Below, one piece after another: positions 12,901-26,115 of a DNA stretch of 64,000 bases. The number at the start of each line of letters is the position of its first letter. The stretch's first letter is position 1. A model generated the notes under the pieces. That model saw nothing but the letters and a program-made list of their open reading frames with translations, had not been told where the DNA came from and did no database searches. The translations under genes and the position numbers were made by a program. The stretch is from Sindora glabra (taxonomy: Eukaryota; Streptophyta; Magnoliopsida; Fabales; Fabaceae): assembly GCA_020226215.1 (NCBI GenBank), contig CM035236.1, forward strand, positions 50,281,057-50,345,056, in the 5' to 3' direction.

Positions 12901-13019
12901 TTTATGGGTTTGTACATACACAGTTGATTTAAACTTAGAACGATGTTAATTAGATAAAGATGAATGGCTTATAAATGTTTCAAAACTTGTGACTGATTTA
13001 AGAAATTTGCATTTTTTTT
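9989..13019. other. AT-rich stretch, 3' flank of GRF-like relic
   Basis: The first 130 bp look like an untranslated 3' end. Further on, a 49-codon frame at 11552-11701 starts with a hydrophobic, signal-like run (M-N-F-I-R-F-V-L-A-L-L-V-V-G-V) and has four cysteines, but I cannot support it as a gene. Frames at 10489-10728 and 11002-11202 have the composition of random AT-rich translation. No element ends are recognised. Confidence 0.45.
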
Positions 13020-15626
13020 TGTAGATGTGCATATAGATGAATCTAATAATTTAGAAGATAAGTAGTTCGTAGGAATGTCAGTTTGAAACACAAGTTAACT
13101 TAATAACTCAAATGAATTAGTTGCAATGAATGAAGTGAATGAATACTCAAAAGTTAATAAGGGAAGTAACATGCCCATTTTAATTGAGAGTGACCTATTA
13201 TAATTAGAATTTGATACAAATGATGTTACACTTGAATAGTATACTTAATATATGAAGTATGCCAGCCTTACTATTAGAAAAGATAATTATGGTTAGGATG
13301 TGAAAAGTAATCTTTTATGGCAGTAATATGTTTGCTCAAAGGAGGGATCTAGAGCAACAAAACATGAATAGAATTGATAGGTTTAGGAAATCTAAAGTAG
13401 AAATAAGAACCAAATGCAGAGCTTGGTTTTAGATAAGGTTGGATAAAAGGAAGCAGTAATGGTTAGTTACTAAGGTTTATGTTGCCCATAACAATGATTT
13501 TACATTAAAAAAATTTATTCACCTCATTCCCTACCATAGATTCATGAAGGATGCAGTGCCTAAGCAAATAGCATGCAAGAATGTGGTGTTAGGATGTCAC
13601 ATATAAGGGGGTTCATGTGTAGTCAAGTAAATAGTCTAAAAGGTGTTAGGTTTTGCAAGAAAGACTTATATACACTTTAACAAATAAAGAAGACTACTTA
13701 TAACTAATGGTCCTAAGTTACTTGCTTCAATAATGTGTTAGCATTTGACGCAACATATAAAAAGAATAAGTATAACAAGCCATGGGTCATTTTCTCCAAA
13801 GTGAATCACCATAACAAAACCATTGTGTTTGCATATGCTTTATTGAATGACAAGAAGGAGGACATGTATAAATGGGTTTTTTAGAAAATACTAGAAGCCA
13901 TGTTAAACAAATGCCACTGATATTAATAAAGCAATAAAGAAGACAATAAATGAGGTCTTCCTAGGAACAATGTATAGAAAGAGAAGGGAATAGTGCCTTT
14001 TAGTCCATAAAGTTCTTATAGAGAAATGCAGTTCCTTTAGTTCATTATGAATGACATCTAATTTAGCTTGACATTATTAGTGAAAAAAAAGCTTAAAGGG
14101 TGGTTAGTTCCTTATTAATAGGAGTGGCCAAGCTGGTGTGTAGTCTTTTAATAAGTTTAGTTAATCTTTCTTTGAAGTTGTTTCTTTTCCTATCCTATTA
14201 CCTCTTGAAGCATATAGATCTACCTGATTGATGAACAGTCAAACATAAACTTGCCTATCCTTTTAGGCATAAGAAAACATCATAATTTTTTAAAAAAGGT
14301 CTATGATCTTTTTTTTTCTAAGAGGAATAAAGGAAAGCCTTGCTCAATATGAGAAAGATGCATTAAAGCACTTTACTTAGTGAAAAGCCTTAGGGTTGAA
14401 AATTGGCTTTATTCATTAATTAAATAAGGAAAGAAATGAAAGTTAAGATTTGATTTACCTATACTATAGCTGAAAATAGGGAGTAGTATGAAGCATATGT
14501 AGCATTTGTTAGGATTAATTCTTAGATCATTGAGAGACATTCTAACAATTTTCTTTCTTTTGAAGTGTAGATGGCATTTGTGGAAGAGTGCAATGACTAA
14601 TATAAAACACTGAGGTTTTAGTACTAACTTGAAGACATACCTATATGTAAACTTGACCATTGAGTAATAAGCAAATGAATGGAACAAGCTTGTAAAAAAA
14701 ATATAATATGACTAGCAAAAATTAGGTGATAAAAATGCATAGAAGGAGTGGAATGTAGGTTGTCATATTCTTGAAAGATAAATTCTTTGTAGGTATATGA
14801 ACTGTATTGATGTGTGAGGGTATTAACTCATTCATCAAGAAATATGTAGAGTTAAGGCAATAACTTGATTAAGTTTTTCAATTATTTTGATTGTGCATTG
14901 GGTCATTATAGAAATAATGAGTTCAATGTAGACTTTACCTTAAGTTATGGTAGTGTGTAATTCTGTTCTTAATTCCATTGAGGAAAGTGTAGTAACTATT
15001 TACATTAAAGAGATGTTTAGGTAATTTAAAGGGCATTTAGACAAAGTTGTAGGGTTAATTGTAACAAGCGATGTCATAATGCATACTACTATGAACTATT
15101 AAGTGTGCATTTATAGAAATCCAAATAAGGAGTAGGAAATTTCATATGAAAGGAATGTAAAGTTATTTAGGTTTTTATGTTGTAAATTTAGATCATTTGG
15201 CATTCCTTACTCTCACATAATTTGTATTATGAAACAAGAGCATATTGAGACATTGCTTTCATTGTTGGTGTACAAGTAGTGGATGAAGAATGCAAAGTTA
15301 ATTAAGTTAACCTCTAATTATTATAGCTATTACAATAGACAAAGGCTCTTTTAGCTATGGTATAGTGTATTGGTGGCACATAAGATGTGTTATTTGGCTA
15401 CCTAGAATGGGATTTGTTTAAAGACACCAGGGGTTACATTATTGAATTGACTAGAAAGTTGGAAAGGCAAAATGACAATGCATCAAACTCCATAATGGAG
15501 GTATTTAACATATCCATTAAAGATTCTATCAAAGTGAAAACAAAAGTTAAACTTCCAAACACTAAAAAGAACATGAAAAGGAAGAGATATACATGTTCTA
15601 AATCCATAGAACATATATGGTCATAG
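13020..15626 (+). pseudogene. FAR1/FRS-like (MULE transposase-derived) gene, decayed
   Basis: Relic of a FAR1-related sequence protein or its Mutator-like transposase ancestor. Domains occur in the family order. A FAR1-type DNA-binding region is at about 13250-13560 (S-L-T-I-R-K-D-N-Y-G, V-C-S-K-E-G-S-R-A-T-K-H, then R-L-D-K-R-K-Q, H-L-I-P-Y-H-R-F-M). The MULE transposase core is at about 13735-13915 (A-F-D-A-T-Y-K-K-N-K-Y-N-K-P, V-N-H-H-N-K-T-I-V-F-A). A spacer region follows at 14810-15160 (I-N-S-F-I-K-K-Y-V-E-L-R). A SWIM-like zinc motif at about 15165-15235 (F-G-I-P-Y-S-H-I-I) has a lost cysteine. The C-terminal helix region is at 15387-15626 (L-T-R-K-L-E-R-Q-N-D-N). Many stops and frameshifts. 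No terminal repeats seen, so element versus domesticated gene is undecided. Confidence 0.85.
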
Positions 15627-18544
15627 GCTGAATAGTCATGGAAGTTACAAATGAATTAGATTCATAAGATGCACACACAAAAGTAGGAAGTCAAGACTCT
15701 AAGAAGGTAGGACATTAATGTGCTTATTCAGTTTATAATTGTACAAATATTTGTGGACTTGATTGATTTAGTAGATATCGCCCCTTCTTGAGGTAGTTTA
15801 TTCTTTTCATTATGAAAGTAGATAATAATGGATGTATTGACAATGTGTACATGATATGCAAAGATAGCATGAATTGGGACAATGTAAGTGCATGAGTAAG
15901 GGTTGACACTTGCTTGTTAGTAAGTTTATTAAGTTATAATATATAATTGTATTATAAATTATGCACTTGAATGGGATGTCTTCTAGATGCATGTGGAACC
16001 TAATAATTTAAGAACAACATTGCAAACTTTAGGGATTAGTTTAATGATTTTTTATCTAACCTTAAAAAGGACAACCTTAAAAGGTACATTATTTGGTAGA
16101 TGTTCCCTAGAGGTGATAAATATTCTATTTTCTATTCTATATGTATATGTGTATAAGGCTAGTCCAATTACATTAATAAACTAGTATCAAATTGTGAAAA
16201 ACTATAATTTCCATATGTTAATCTTAATTAGCAAGTTATTTTATATGATTGGTCTCCAAATTGTGTCTAAGTTAGATTCTTTAACCTTTTATACTTTTGT
16301 TCATTTCTCATCAATTATAGATTGGAAAAGTTAATTAATATAATAATCTGGGACTTTCCTTTACTTACTTTTCTATGTTATAAATGCATTTTTTGTATTT
16401 GAATGTTAATTATAACTATTTGCTTTAATTTATAGTTTGTTGATCTTGGAAGTTAACATGGCTTAACTTGTTAAGAAGGAAGACCTCTTAGTAGTCAAGA
16501 TATTAGAAGTGGACCTTGGAATATAAGAAATTAAAATTTAAATGTATATTTATAATGTTTTAGTTTTACATGTTTACAATACTTCAAACCCTTGAAAAGG
16601 CCAACCCTTAAATTTAACATTAATTGTATTGCTTGTTTCATATATTTTTCTCACACTAATGTTTCTCAATTATACATTTTTTATCTATTCTTTCCACCTT
16701 TACACTAAAATTCTATGTTCTTTCTCAATTCTAATACTATATGTGGTCTATTCAAACTAGACTAACCAAAGATATTATCATCATTAATTTTCTTAGTAAT
16801 TGTTAAATCTATTTTAGAATAATTATTACTCTTAAAGATCAAAATTTTCTTGTCATGAACGTTGATGGCATCATGAGTTGAAAATCGTGAGCATAAAATA
16901 TCAACTGCTAACCTGAATTTCTATTGTGAACTAACATCTATGTGACTTTCATATGGACAAGAGTAAGATTCACACCTTTTCATTTTATTTGTAGGCTTTA
17001 ATATAAATGTTGTTGTATTAGCCATAAGCTTTAGGCTAATTATCTCTACTACTATCTCTTTCTGGATTGAATTCCTAATTGTTACCATTGAAGATATTTC
17101 CTTTATAGCCAATCGTTCTCACTTTGCCTTGAATAAAAATAGCCTTTTCTTTCTTTAGAATTCTATATAAGCTAATACCAATCTTCAATTACTTTTTCTT
17201 TCCTCTTTTTTCCCTTAAGCCTATTTTCTATGAAATCATTCAAAATAAACCAACATATAAAAATAGTAAGACATTTGTTGCCAGGAATCAAAGAAAAAAA
17301 AATTCTTCTTCTAAAAAAGATGCAATCATATAATGTTTGATAATACTCTTTTAAGATATGAGCTATTAATGCATAAAAATTTGAACATTATATTATACTA
17401 GTGAAGTTAAATGCTAAAAAGACTTTTTAAATTGCTTTTGAGTTCGCCTATTTTGAAATTCTTTACTAAATTCCATCATCCAATTGGACATTGGTGATGT
17501 CACTGAATCTTCATGTTTCAACCTTTCTCATGAAACCCTTTAATTCCTGTTAAAAGTGACAAGCAAATAAATGAATCAAGAAATCAAATATCAAATTTTG
17601 TCCCCATAATTTGTTATAGGTAGTCATAGTGTTTGAAATAGATTTAGGAATGTTATAACTTTAAACTATCATATTACAAGTAAAGCAATACCTAGTAGAA
17701 AATTTTCATTACTTCATAAATATATTTTATTAATAACTAATGATAAAGAAAAAATAGTAAAGATCATAGCACATTTAGAAACTAATTATTTTTTTACAAT
17801 ATATTTTCTTGATAAAATTGATAAAATTTACTTTTAAGAATCTTTTTAAAAATAAAAAATGTACTATATCTATTCAATATAACCAAGATTTTAGTTCATT
17901 ATCAAAATGGATAAAGGAAACTGTATAAATGCAATGCCAACTTATTAAAAAAAGTTGTTACATTAAGAGAACAAAAAATGGGAACAATTAGCAATAATCA
18001 TATTTAACAATCAATAGATTGAAAATAGAGAACATTAATTAATTAAAAGATTGTTAACCTTTATGGAAAAAAATTATATTTCATTACTGGAATGGATAAT
18101 TATATTTTATAATTTTTGTGTTCTCTTGTATCATTTTTCATGTTTTGTTATTTAATTACTTATAAGAGCAAGGAAAGGGGCAATGGTTGCATTTTGTAGT
18201 AGTGAGAGTGAAAGAATATTTACACATTGGCATCTTTTAACTTTGATTTCATATATTGAAGTGAATGGATGGAATACTATGTTACTATATTGACTACATC
18301 AAATTGATACACACATCAACATGGTGAAAACCAAAATATTATTGATTAACAAAGGTTCAAATTTGTTTGAAGAGGTAACTTTGTCTACGTGCATTTTCCC
18401 AATGCATAGTATATAAAATGGTCAAACAACTATTGCATGATTACCTTTCTTGGAAGTTTACAATGATAAAATCTTATACATCCCTTAAATTGTTTAAAAG
18501 GCTATACATGTTCTAAACCTTTCACCAAAAAACCATAAATTAGT
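15627..18544. other. AT-rich stretch with one long minus-strand open run
   Basis: Mostly featureless. On the minus strand, about 16800-17112 is open for some 100 codons with one stop (it contains K-M-K-R-C-E-S-Y-S-C-P), but I do not recognise it. No element ends were found. Confidence 0.4.
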
Positions 18545-19620
18545 ATTGGTAACATTTGACGACTATCTTCATTTATCCATTATGTTAACCAAGATTTCAT
18601 CACCATCCTGCCTTTGAAACTCACAATAATAGTTTACTCATAGCCTATTATCCTAGATAAATCTTAGCCATCCCTGGTTGAAGTTGTGATACTTTTGATT
18701 CATCCACTTAATTAACTCAACCTTTCATATTCTACTATCACTAATCTTTAATTTCTATAATTGCCTTTGACGTGAGCTTAAGGGCTATGCAAACCTTTTT
18801 CGGATAAATTACACATAAATTTATTATATTTAACTCATCAATTGCTTTATTAATATTAATCTTTAAAATGGCAAATTAAAAGGGGAAATGCCATACTAAC
18901 CATCAAGTGCTTAAAGTCTTCATGTAATCTTGTATATGCCCAACAAATGAGAGCTTTTTATTGTGTGCACTATGAATAGAACTTCCTAACATGAACCTTA
19001 TGTTGTGTTAGTCTATATGATTATGATCAACATTAACACATAAACACATATAGTTATCACACCTTATTAATACATTGATATTAATCCCATATGTAAAGCA
19101 AATTATCCCATGCTATGTTTTACTTGTACTGTATCTTGCATGCCCCTTAGTATGAATGGGTGTAGAGGTTGGAGTTTGTATGGTGTCATGAACTTTTACA
19201 TCTATCTCTACTGCTATCTCATCAACATTTAAAGATGAAAAAAGAATCAATATGGTGCCATCATCCTTAGCCTCTTTGGGGTTAATGTCTTCAGAGTTTA
19301 AGTCATCATCTATTTATATTAATGTTTGAAGGAAAAGCTTGAAGATCCCTTTTGCAAGTGTGTGTGCATATTGGTTACTATTGGGATTTTGTGATAAATA
19401 ATGCTTAAAATGGGAACTATGTTATGTGAATTTGAACTCAAAGGCTGATCCTAGTTTAACATTTTTGCATGTCAAAAATTTGAACAAACTCGAACCAAAC
19501 TATGCCTTGCCTTCCTTGATTTTAAACTTAATGGTATGTTCACGATCATACCCATTATAAAGCCTTAAAGGATTTTCAACTAACATTGATTTGCATGCTT
19601 GGTGGTCTTCTTGGTTCCTA
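18545..19620 (-). pseudogene. Coding-like remnants, possibly B3-domain-like
   Basis: Two minus-strand stretches read like decayed exons. At 19430-19620 the frame runs through L-V-E-N-P-L-R-L-Y-N-G-Y-D-R-E-H-T-I-K-F-K, one stop, then F-G-S-S-L-F-K-F-L-T. At 18545-18720 it reads W-M-N-Q-K-Y-H-N-F-N-Q-G-W-L-R-F-I, a stop, D-N-R-L, then F-Q-R-Q-D-G-D-E-I-L-V. The pattern G-W-x-x-F...D-N-x-L resembles plant B3 DNA-binding domains, but I would not assign the family without a search. Between them, 19130-19330 is acidic and open with one stop. The copia element at 19652 abuts the upstream end, so that insertion may have helped to break the gene. Confidence 0.3.
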
Positions 19621-19651
19621 TTCTTAGTCACCATATTATAAGTAAAACATT

Positions 19652-19920
19652 GTTACAACATTAATAATATACATAAATAAATTATTATGTAATAATTTAG
19701 GTTATTTAGGTTGTTAGCTCGTTAGTTTTGGCTATTATATCTAGTTAGTTATGAAAGCATTCTTAAAACTTGTAGTATAAAAGGGACATTTTATGTTTGG
19801 TGTGCAATGTATAAAAATTGATAAAATTTTGCTTAACTTGTTCTTTCATTAAATTTTCTTTCTCCTTTTTTTTGCATAACTTTAGAAATTCTCTTTAATT
19901 TTTGTAAATTCTCCTAATAG
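19652..19920 (+). repeat. 5' LTR of the first copia element
   Basis: Starts TGTTAC and pairs with 24032-24312. Long shared words include TAGTTATGAAAG, TTGCATAAC/TGCATAAC and TTGTAAATTCTCC. The right boundary is set by the primer-binding site that follows. Confidence 0.8.
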
Positions 19921-19923
19921 ATC

Positions 19924-19938
19924 TAGTATCAGCGGGTG
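19924..19938 (+). promoter_or_regulatory. Primer-binding site, initiator Met-tRNA type
   Basis: CTAGTATCAGCGG just behind the 5' LTR is a decayed form of TGGTATCAGAGC, the common copia primer-binding site complementary to initiator methionine tRNA. Confidence 0.65.
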
Positions 19939-19949
19939 CAAGTTCTAGA

Positions 19950-22900
19950 ATGGCCAGTGGTTTGAGTTCATTTCATATTTCATTTTCAATTTTTGATGGC
20001 AAGAATTATGATAAGTGGTGCATTCAAATAAAAGCTTTTTAGCTTCTAAGAAGTATTGGATATCATCAAAGATGGAGCCAAAGAACTTATAACAAATGCC
20101 ACAGAGGTCCAGCATAAGAGTTATATGGAAAAGGAATAAAAAAATACTATAAAGCTTTCTATTTTATCCATTAGAATGTTGATGGCTCCATTTTTGAGAA
20201 AATAGTTAGTGCTTACAATGCAAAAGAAGCTTGGGACATTCTTGAAAGGTCTTACAAAGGAGTTGATAAGGTGAAAAAAACTAGATTATAGTTATTATGA
20301 AGATAGTGGAGACTAATGCAAATGGAAACCAAAGAAATAGTTAATGAGTATTTTAGTAGGATTCAATTATTGACAAACTTGATAAAAAGAAATAGAGACA
20401 AGATTGAAGATTTAGCCATCATTGAAAAAAGTCTTTACACTCTAGTTTTTCATTTTGATCATGTTGTTATTGTTATTAAGGAATCAAATGACCTTAATGT
20501 AATGACACTTAATGCATTCTAAAGTTTTTCTGAAATTTATAAACAAAGGCTGAACAAGAGAACTAGTGATAAAGTAACTAGGCAAGCTTTTTAGTTTAGA
20601 TTACCATTACATAGAGAACAATCCAATGAAGTATAGAAGAAAGATAAGAGGTTTGGAGGTAGGAGTAGAAGAAAAGGGAGAAATGGTGATTTTGGAAGAT
20701 TTTGGTCAAGGAACCATGCTACAAATGATGGAAAGAAAGATATAAGGCAAATAAAGGATAAACCTCAAAATAGGAGGAACCAACATAATTAATATAATGA
20801 TAGAAAAGGCAAAAGTAGGAGATATGACAAGTCTAGATTCTAATGTTTTGAATGCTAAAAATTTGACCATTTTACTAAAGAATGAATAAGCAAAAGACAA
20901 ATGCAAAAAGATGAATAAGTTACAAGATTTATGCAAGAAAAGGAAGAAAAGCATGTATTGTTGATGGTGATAGAGAGTATAGAAGATATTAAAGCTAAAA
21001 CAAAGCCTAACTTTTAGTATCTTTACATTGGCTAATTAAATCATATGATAGGTTAGATTGGATTATTTATTGAATTAGATAGAAGTATTAACTTAAGAGT
21101 AAACTTCGCTAATAATAGTATGATCTTAATTGAAAGAAAGAGAAGTATGTTGATTAAGCAGAAGAATGAAAATCATACATATATTATTGATGTTATTTAT
21201 GCCCTTGCAATGAAGAATAATTTATTGAGCCTTGGCTAATTACTTGAAAAAGGCTATGTGATGAAAATAGAAGAAAATCACCTAATTGTGTTGGATAATA
21301 GGAATAAGAGCATCATTAAAACACTTTCATCTAAAAATAGAAAATATAAAGTTGAAATTCAAAAAGGAATGTACAATTGTCTTGCAGCCATTATAAAGTA
21401 TCAGAATTGGATTTGGCACCTCAAATTTTATCATTTTAACTTTAGAAGTCTAGACTAACTAAGTAAAAACAACATGATGACTAGTTTACCTACAATTTGT
21501 AAATCAAATGATCTTTGTAAAGCTTGTTTAATAAGGAAACAATGTCGTAGAGCTTTTTAAAGGAAGGTACCTAACATATCCATTTAACTTCTTGAGATTG
21601 TACATTCAAATATATGTAGGCCATTTAATATTTTATCTTTTGAAAAAAATGGATATTTTATCACTCTTGTAGATGATTTTAGCAAGAAGATGTACGTGTA
21701 TTTGCTAAAGCAGAAGTCTAATGCTTTTGAAGCTTTAAAAGCCTCTAAAGCTATAATAGAGAAATAAAATGGCAAATATATCAAAACAATCAGAACAATG
21801 GGAGGATGAGAATATACCTTAAATGCATTCAATAAATTTTACATTTAGGAGAAAGTCATGCATGAAGTGATAGCTCCTTTTACTCATTAACATAATGGCA
21901 TTACGAAAAGAAGAAATAGAATAATAATGAAAATGGTAAGAAGCATGTTAAAAACAAAGAAGTTACAAACCAATTTCAGGGTGAAGTAGTCTTCTATGCA
22001 ACCTACATCTTGAATTTATATCCAACTAACAAAAGAATAAATCAAACTTCAAAAGAGATTTGGATAAGAAGGAAATCAAATATAAGTCATCTTAAAGTAT
22101 TAGGCTCATTCACCTATACCTGCATTCCAAAGGAGAAAAAAATAGCTTGATCAAAGAAGTTTGAAACCTACATAAATTGAACTATCATTTTACAGGAAGA
22201 TACAAGTTAAAAAATCCAAAGATCACTATTAGTAAAGATGTGGTCATTGATGAGCTAAGTACTTAGGAGTGGAATATTAAGGAGCTTGGACAAGAAAAAT
22301 TGGTTGCTTTGGCATTTGAACCTAAAGGTAAAACTAGTGGTAGTAAGAAGAACAATGACCAAGAATCATTACCTTTTCAAAGTCACTTATGAATATCTTC
22401 TTCTAATGATCCAATACAAAGAAAACCCTAAAGCAGTAGTAAATTTCCTAGTAAATTCAGAGAATTTGAAATATTCCTAAATTTCAATTCAATTAAAAAG
22501 GAAAACTTTGTTCATCTAGCCTTATTTACTAACTATACGCCAATTAGCTATGAGCAAGCTATTAAAACTAGTACTTAAGTTGATGTTATGAAAGAAGAAT
22601 TTAATGTTATTAAAAGGAATAATACTTGGGAATTGGTGGATTGCCAAATAAAAAAAAAGCCTATTGATGTTAAATAGTGTACAAGATAAAAGTCAATCTT
22701 AATGGTGAGATTAACAAATATAACGTAAAGCTAGTTACTAAAGGCTTTTTACAAAAGCCTAGCCTAGATTATCAAGTATTTTCTCCTATAGCCAGAATTA
22801 AAATAGTGACACTGGTTGTAGCAATTATAGCATTAAAGGAATGGTCTATGTATTATTTAGATGTTAAATTAACTTTCTTGAGATGGCCCTCTTGATGAAG

Positions 22901-23960
22901 TTTATGTCAATTAGCCACTTGGTTTTGTAGTTCAAGGGAAGGAACAAATGGTATATAAGCTGAAAAAGGCACTTTATGGCTTAAAACAAGCTCTTGGAGC
23001 TTCGAACAAACAAATTGACTAATTTTTCAACTAGCTTGGCTTTGAAAAATACACATATGAACATAATATGTACATCAAAGTCTAAAACTAAGGTAACATC
23101 TTAATAGTATGCTTATATGTTGATGACCTGTTATTAACTGGGAATGATAAGGTAGAAATTATAGATTTTAAAAGGAAAATAAAAGAATTCAAGATGACAA
23201 ATTTAAGCCTACTCTCCTACTTCTTAAGCTTAGTATTCAAGCTAACATCTAAAAGGCTAATTATTCATCAGAAGAACCCATAATAAATTTGTTAAATATA
23301 TTCAATATGTTGAAGTGTAATCCTATCGAAACCCCAGTTGATACCTCAATGAAGCTAGTGAATGATGGAAATGAGAAACTAGTTAATGCTATTTTATTCA
23401 ACTAGAATGTTAATTATTTAAGGTACTTGTGTAATACAAGGCTAGACATAGCCTATGTCATTAGCTTGGTATGATGATTTATGGATCATTCTCAATAGTC
23501 CTATTTATTTGTAGAAAAAAGGATCCTTAGATATTTTAAAAGCACTTATAATCAAGGCTTGTTATTCCTCAATAACAAATACTAGCTTAGTAGGGAGCTT
23601 ACTATATACTCAAATAGCGATTAGTGTAAGGATAGAAATGATAGGAAAAGCACAACAAATTACCTCTTTATGCTTGGTGACACAACCTTTACATCGTGCT
23701 TAAAGAAATAGTTTATCATTGCTCTTACATCTTATAAAGTTGAATATGTACCAATTGCAGCAAGAGCATGTCAAGTAATTTTATTGCAAAACCTACTAGG
23801 ATAGATGTAAATGAAGGCTCAAATTCTACTTAAGTTATACATTGACAATATATCAATCATTAATCTTACCAAAAACCTAATTACACATAAAAGGTGTAAA
23901 CTATTCAAAGAAAATTTCATTTTTTGAGAGAGCATATTAGCAAAGGAATCTTGAATTAGC
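19950..23960 (+). pseudogene. copia gag-pol, disrupted
   Basis: Gag starts at the ATG at 19950, with the copia signature F-D-G-K-N-Y-D-K-W at about 19990-20020. A zinc knuckle (C-F-E-C-x-K-F-D-H-F-T-K-E) is at about 20843-20890 with its last Cys lost. The pre-integrase region is at about 21360-21550 (W-H-L-K-F-Y-H-F-N). The integrase core is at about 21590-21960 (L-V-D-D-F-S-K-K-M-Y-V-Y, later R-N-R-I-I-M-K-M-V). Reverse transcriptase is at about 22560-23250, with K-L-V-T-K-G-F-L-Q, Y-L-D-V-K-L-T-F-L and an intact Y-V-D-D at 23116-23127. RNase H is at about 23590-23800 (D-R-K-S-T-T-N-Y-L-F-M-L-G). Stops and shifts occur throughout, so no product is expected. Confidence 0.9.
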
Positions 23961-24019
23961 TTATTATAGTTTTGAAGGGTAACTAGGTAAACCTTTAAAG
24001 GCTGATAGATTTGTGAAAC

Positions 24020-24031
24020 TTAGGAGAATAA
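24020..24031 (+). promoter_or_regulatory. Polypurine tract of the first copia element
   Basis: CTTAGGAGAATAA directly precedes the TG start of the 3' LTR, the expected place of the plus-strand primer. Confidence 0.55.
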
Positions 24032-24312
24032 TGTTAGGTTTATTTTATTAAACAATTTGGATTAATGGGCATATTGTGTAGTAATCTAGGTTGTTAATTA
24101 GTTAATTTTAGCTATTATGCTTACTTAGTTATGAAAGTAGTTATAAGCATTTCTTAAAACATGTAGTGTAAAAAGGACTTTTTGTGTCCGGTATGTAATA
24201 TATGAGAAATCAATAAAATTTTGTTTAATTTATTCTCTTATCAACCTTTCTTTCTCTTTTTTTTCCTGCATAACTTCAAAAAATCTTTTTAATCTTGTAA
24301 ATTCTCCCAACA
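24032..24312 (+). repeat. 3' LTR of the first copia element
   Basis: Runs from TGTTAGG to CCCAACA, the usual TG...CA ends, and is homologous to 19652-19920 with many substitutions and small indels. Confidence 0.85.
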
Positions 24313-25915
24313 TAAATTAGCTCATGTTTATATAAAATAAGTAAATTTGCAATACATGTTATCATAATCTAACTTCTTAATGGCATTTAAAAAATATTAC
24401 CATCTTTATTTTTTATTCTTTAAAAAGAGAATTACTAACTTTTTGAATCTGACATGAGAAGTCATCTACATCATAATAAACTTAATTCCTGCGTGTTTGT
24501 TAGACCAACGCACCTATAACATTAATTATCATTTTCTTTGATTAAAAAAAGAGAGACCATAAAACTAAAATTTGTATAAAGTTTGTCATGATAATACTTT
24601 GGTTTTTCTTTAGGAAAAAAAATAAAAGAATGTATCACATATACAACATATTGACATAAAAAATAAAATGCTTGTAAAGTTTAATGTGAGGCAAAGTTAA
24701 ATATCAAAATGTGCACAAGGGTATATGTACATTCGATTTTCATTATTTTATGTAGTTAAAATTTTATATTCTCATTAGTATTCTAGTACACTAAGAAGGA
24801 GCAAAACTTGCCTCTAAAAAGGAAAATATTCAATCTTATATAAGCTTAGGTAAACATAAACTGTAGGTTTATACTAAACTTTCTCATCTTGAAAGTTGAA
24901 TGTCTAGCCATTTGCCTAAACTACATTTTCCACTTGCCTCATAACTAAATCTTTTGTGTTTATGCAACTGCTTTGCAATTTTCCATTAAGTTTGATGTAT
25001 ACAAAAAGGTAAAGTTACTAGTTCAAATTGCTTGAGTGAGGATGAGATGCGAAATATAAATTTTAGTCACAGATAATGAACCTTTACTAATCCCGCACCT
25101 TATTCATTACACATGCAAGAGTATACATATTTTAATCTAAAAACCTATTTTATCTTATATCCATGTTCACATTATGAAAAATAAATTATAAGAATTCAAG
25201 CTCACTAGGAATGAAAATAATTGAAAATGGCATATGATTTGGTAGAATGGATGATCACAACAAGCAACATGAGAATGTATTTACATATACCAAAAATCAA
25301 TAGTAAGAATTAATGCTCAGCATATTGTTCGCATTCAAGCCCAAAGTGAAAAAATAATGATAGTTACAAAATTCCTTGAATCACGAGAATGTATTTTATA
25401 TATAAAGTAAAAGTTTTTCATTAGCTTTTTTTTTATTTGTATAACTATAAAGTACAAAAATCTAGTCTACCTTTTTATATTCAAATACTTTCTGTAATCA
25501 TAATACAACTTCAAGTTTTTATAGATCACAACTATCAATGGATAAGCAAAGATAGGCAAAAAGAATAATTTCATGAGATGTGGTTGGCATTACAACTTGA
25601 AGCTTAATTGGTAATTAAAATAAGATAACTAAAATTGTGATTGAAACCTTCCTTTGGTGCACAATCTACATGTTGTAGAGGAATAAGAAATTTTTACCTT
25701 TAATAACCTGATGGTCTTGTGTCGATGCATTAATACTCAATGTCAGTAGTGCACAACAAGATTGTGATGAGACTTCCTTATGGTTCTCCTTTCCTCCTCG
25801 CTCTACCCATATTAAAAGCATTTTGATAGGGCTTTTGTGCGAGGGTCTGATCGACTAAGTCATTTTAAAGGTTCTTTCTATGTTTTAGGTCGTATTTCTT
25901 TAACTAAACTTCTTA
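24313..25915. other. AT-rich non-coding stretch
   Basis: No gene or element recognised. The last 250 bp are less AT-rich and lead into a possible small MITE. Confidence 0.45.
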
Positions 25916-26112
25916 AGGCCTCGTTTATGGGTTTATTTTACCTGGATTAGGCTCATTTGCTTCAATACAGGGTTTTAGACTCTATATGAATAGGTGTGAC
26001 TGGGATGGCAACAATGTGATTGGAATAGAATCTTCATCCAATTCGTGCTAAATTTAAGGTGGCTATTTTTTTTCCAATCAGTGAATCTTTCTATCCTATC
26101 GCAACATAGGCC
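25916..26112. mobile_element. Possible small Tourist-like MITE
   Basis: About 197 bp, starting AGGCCTCGTT and ending in a near-complement (CATAGGCC), flanked by TTA on both sides (25913-25915 and 26113-26115). TTA/TAA duplications and GGCCT..GTTT ends fit PIF/Harbinger-derived MITEs. The inverted repeats are short and imperfect, so the call is tentative. Confidence 0.3.
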
Positions 26113-26115
26113 TTA

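Larger units (their letters stand above)
19652..24312 (+). mobile_element. Ty1/copia LTR retrotransposon, degenerate
   Basis: Complete but dead copia element, about 4.66 kb: LTR, primer-binding site, gag, protease region, integrase, reverse transcriptase, RNase H and LTR in the copia order, all on the plus strand. The LTRs are strongly diverged and the internal region carries dozens of stops and frameshifts, so this is an old insertion. Flanking pentamers (AACAT and TAAAT) do not match well enough to call a target duplication. It lies next to the minus-strand coding remnants at 18545-19620. Confidence 0.9.
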
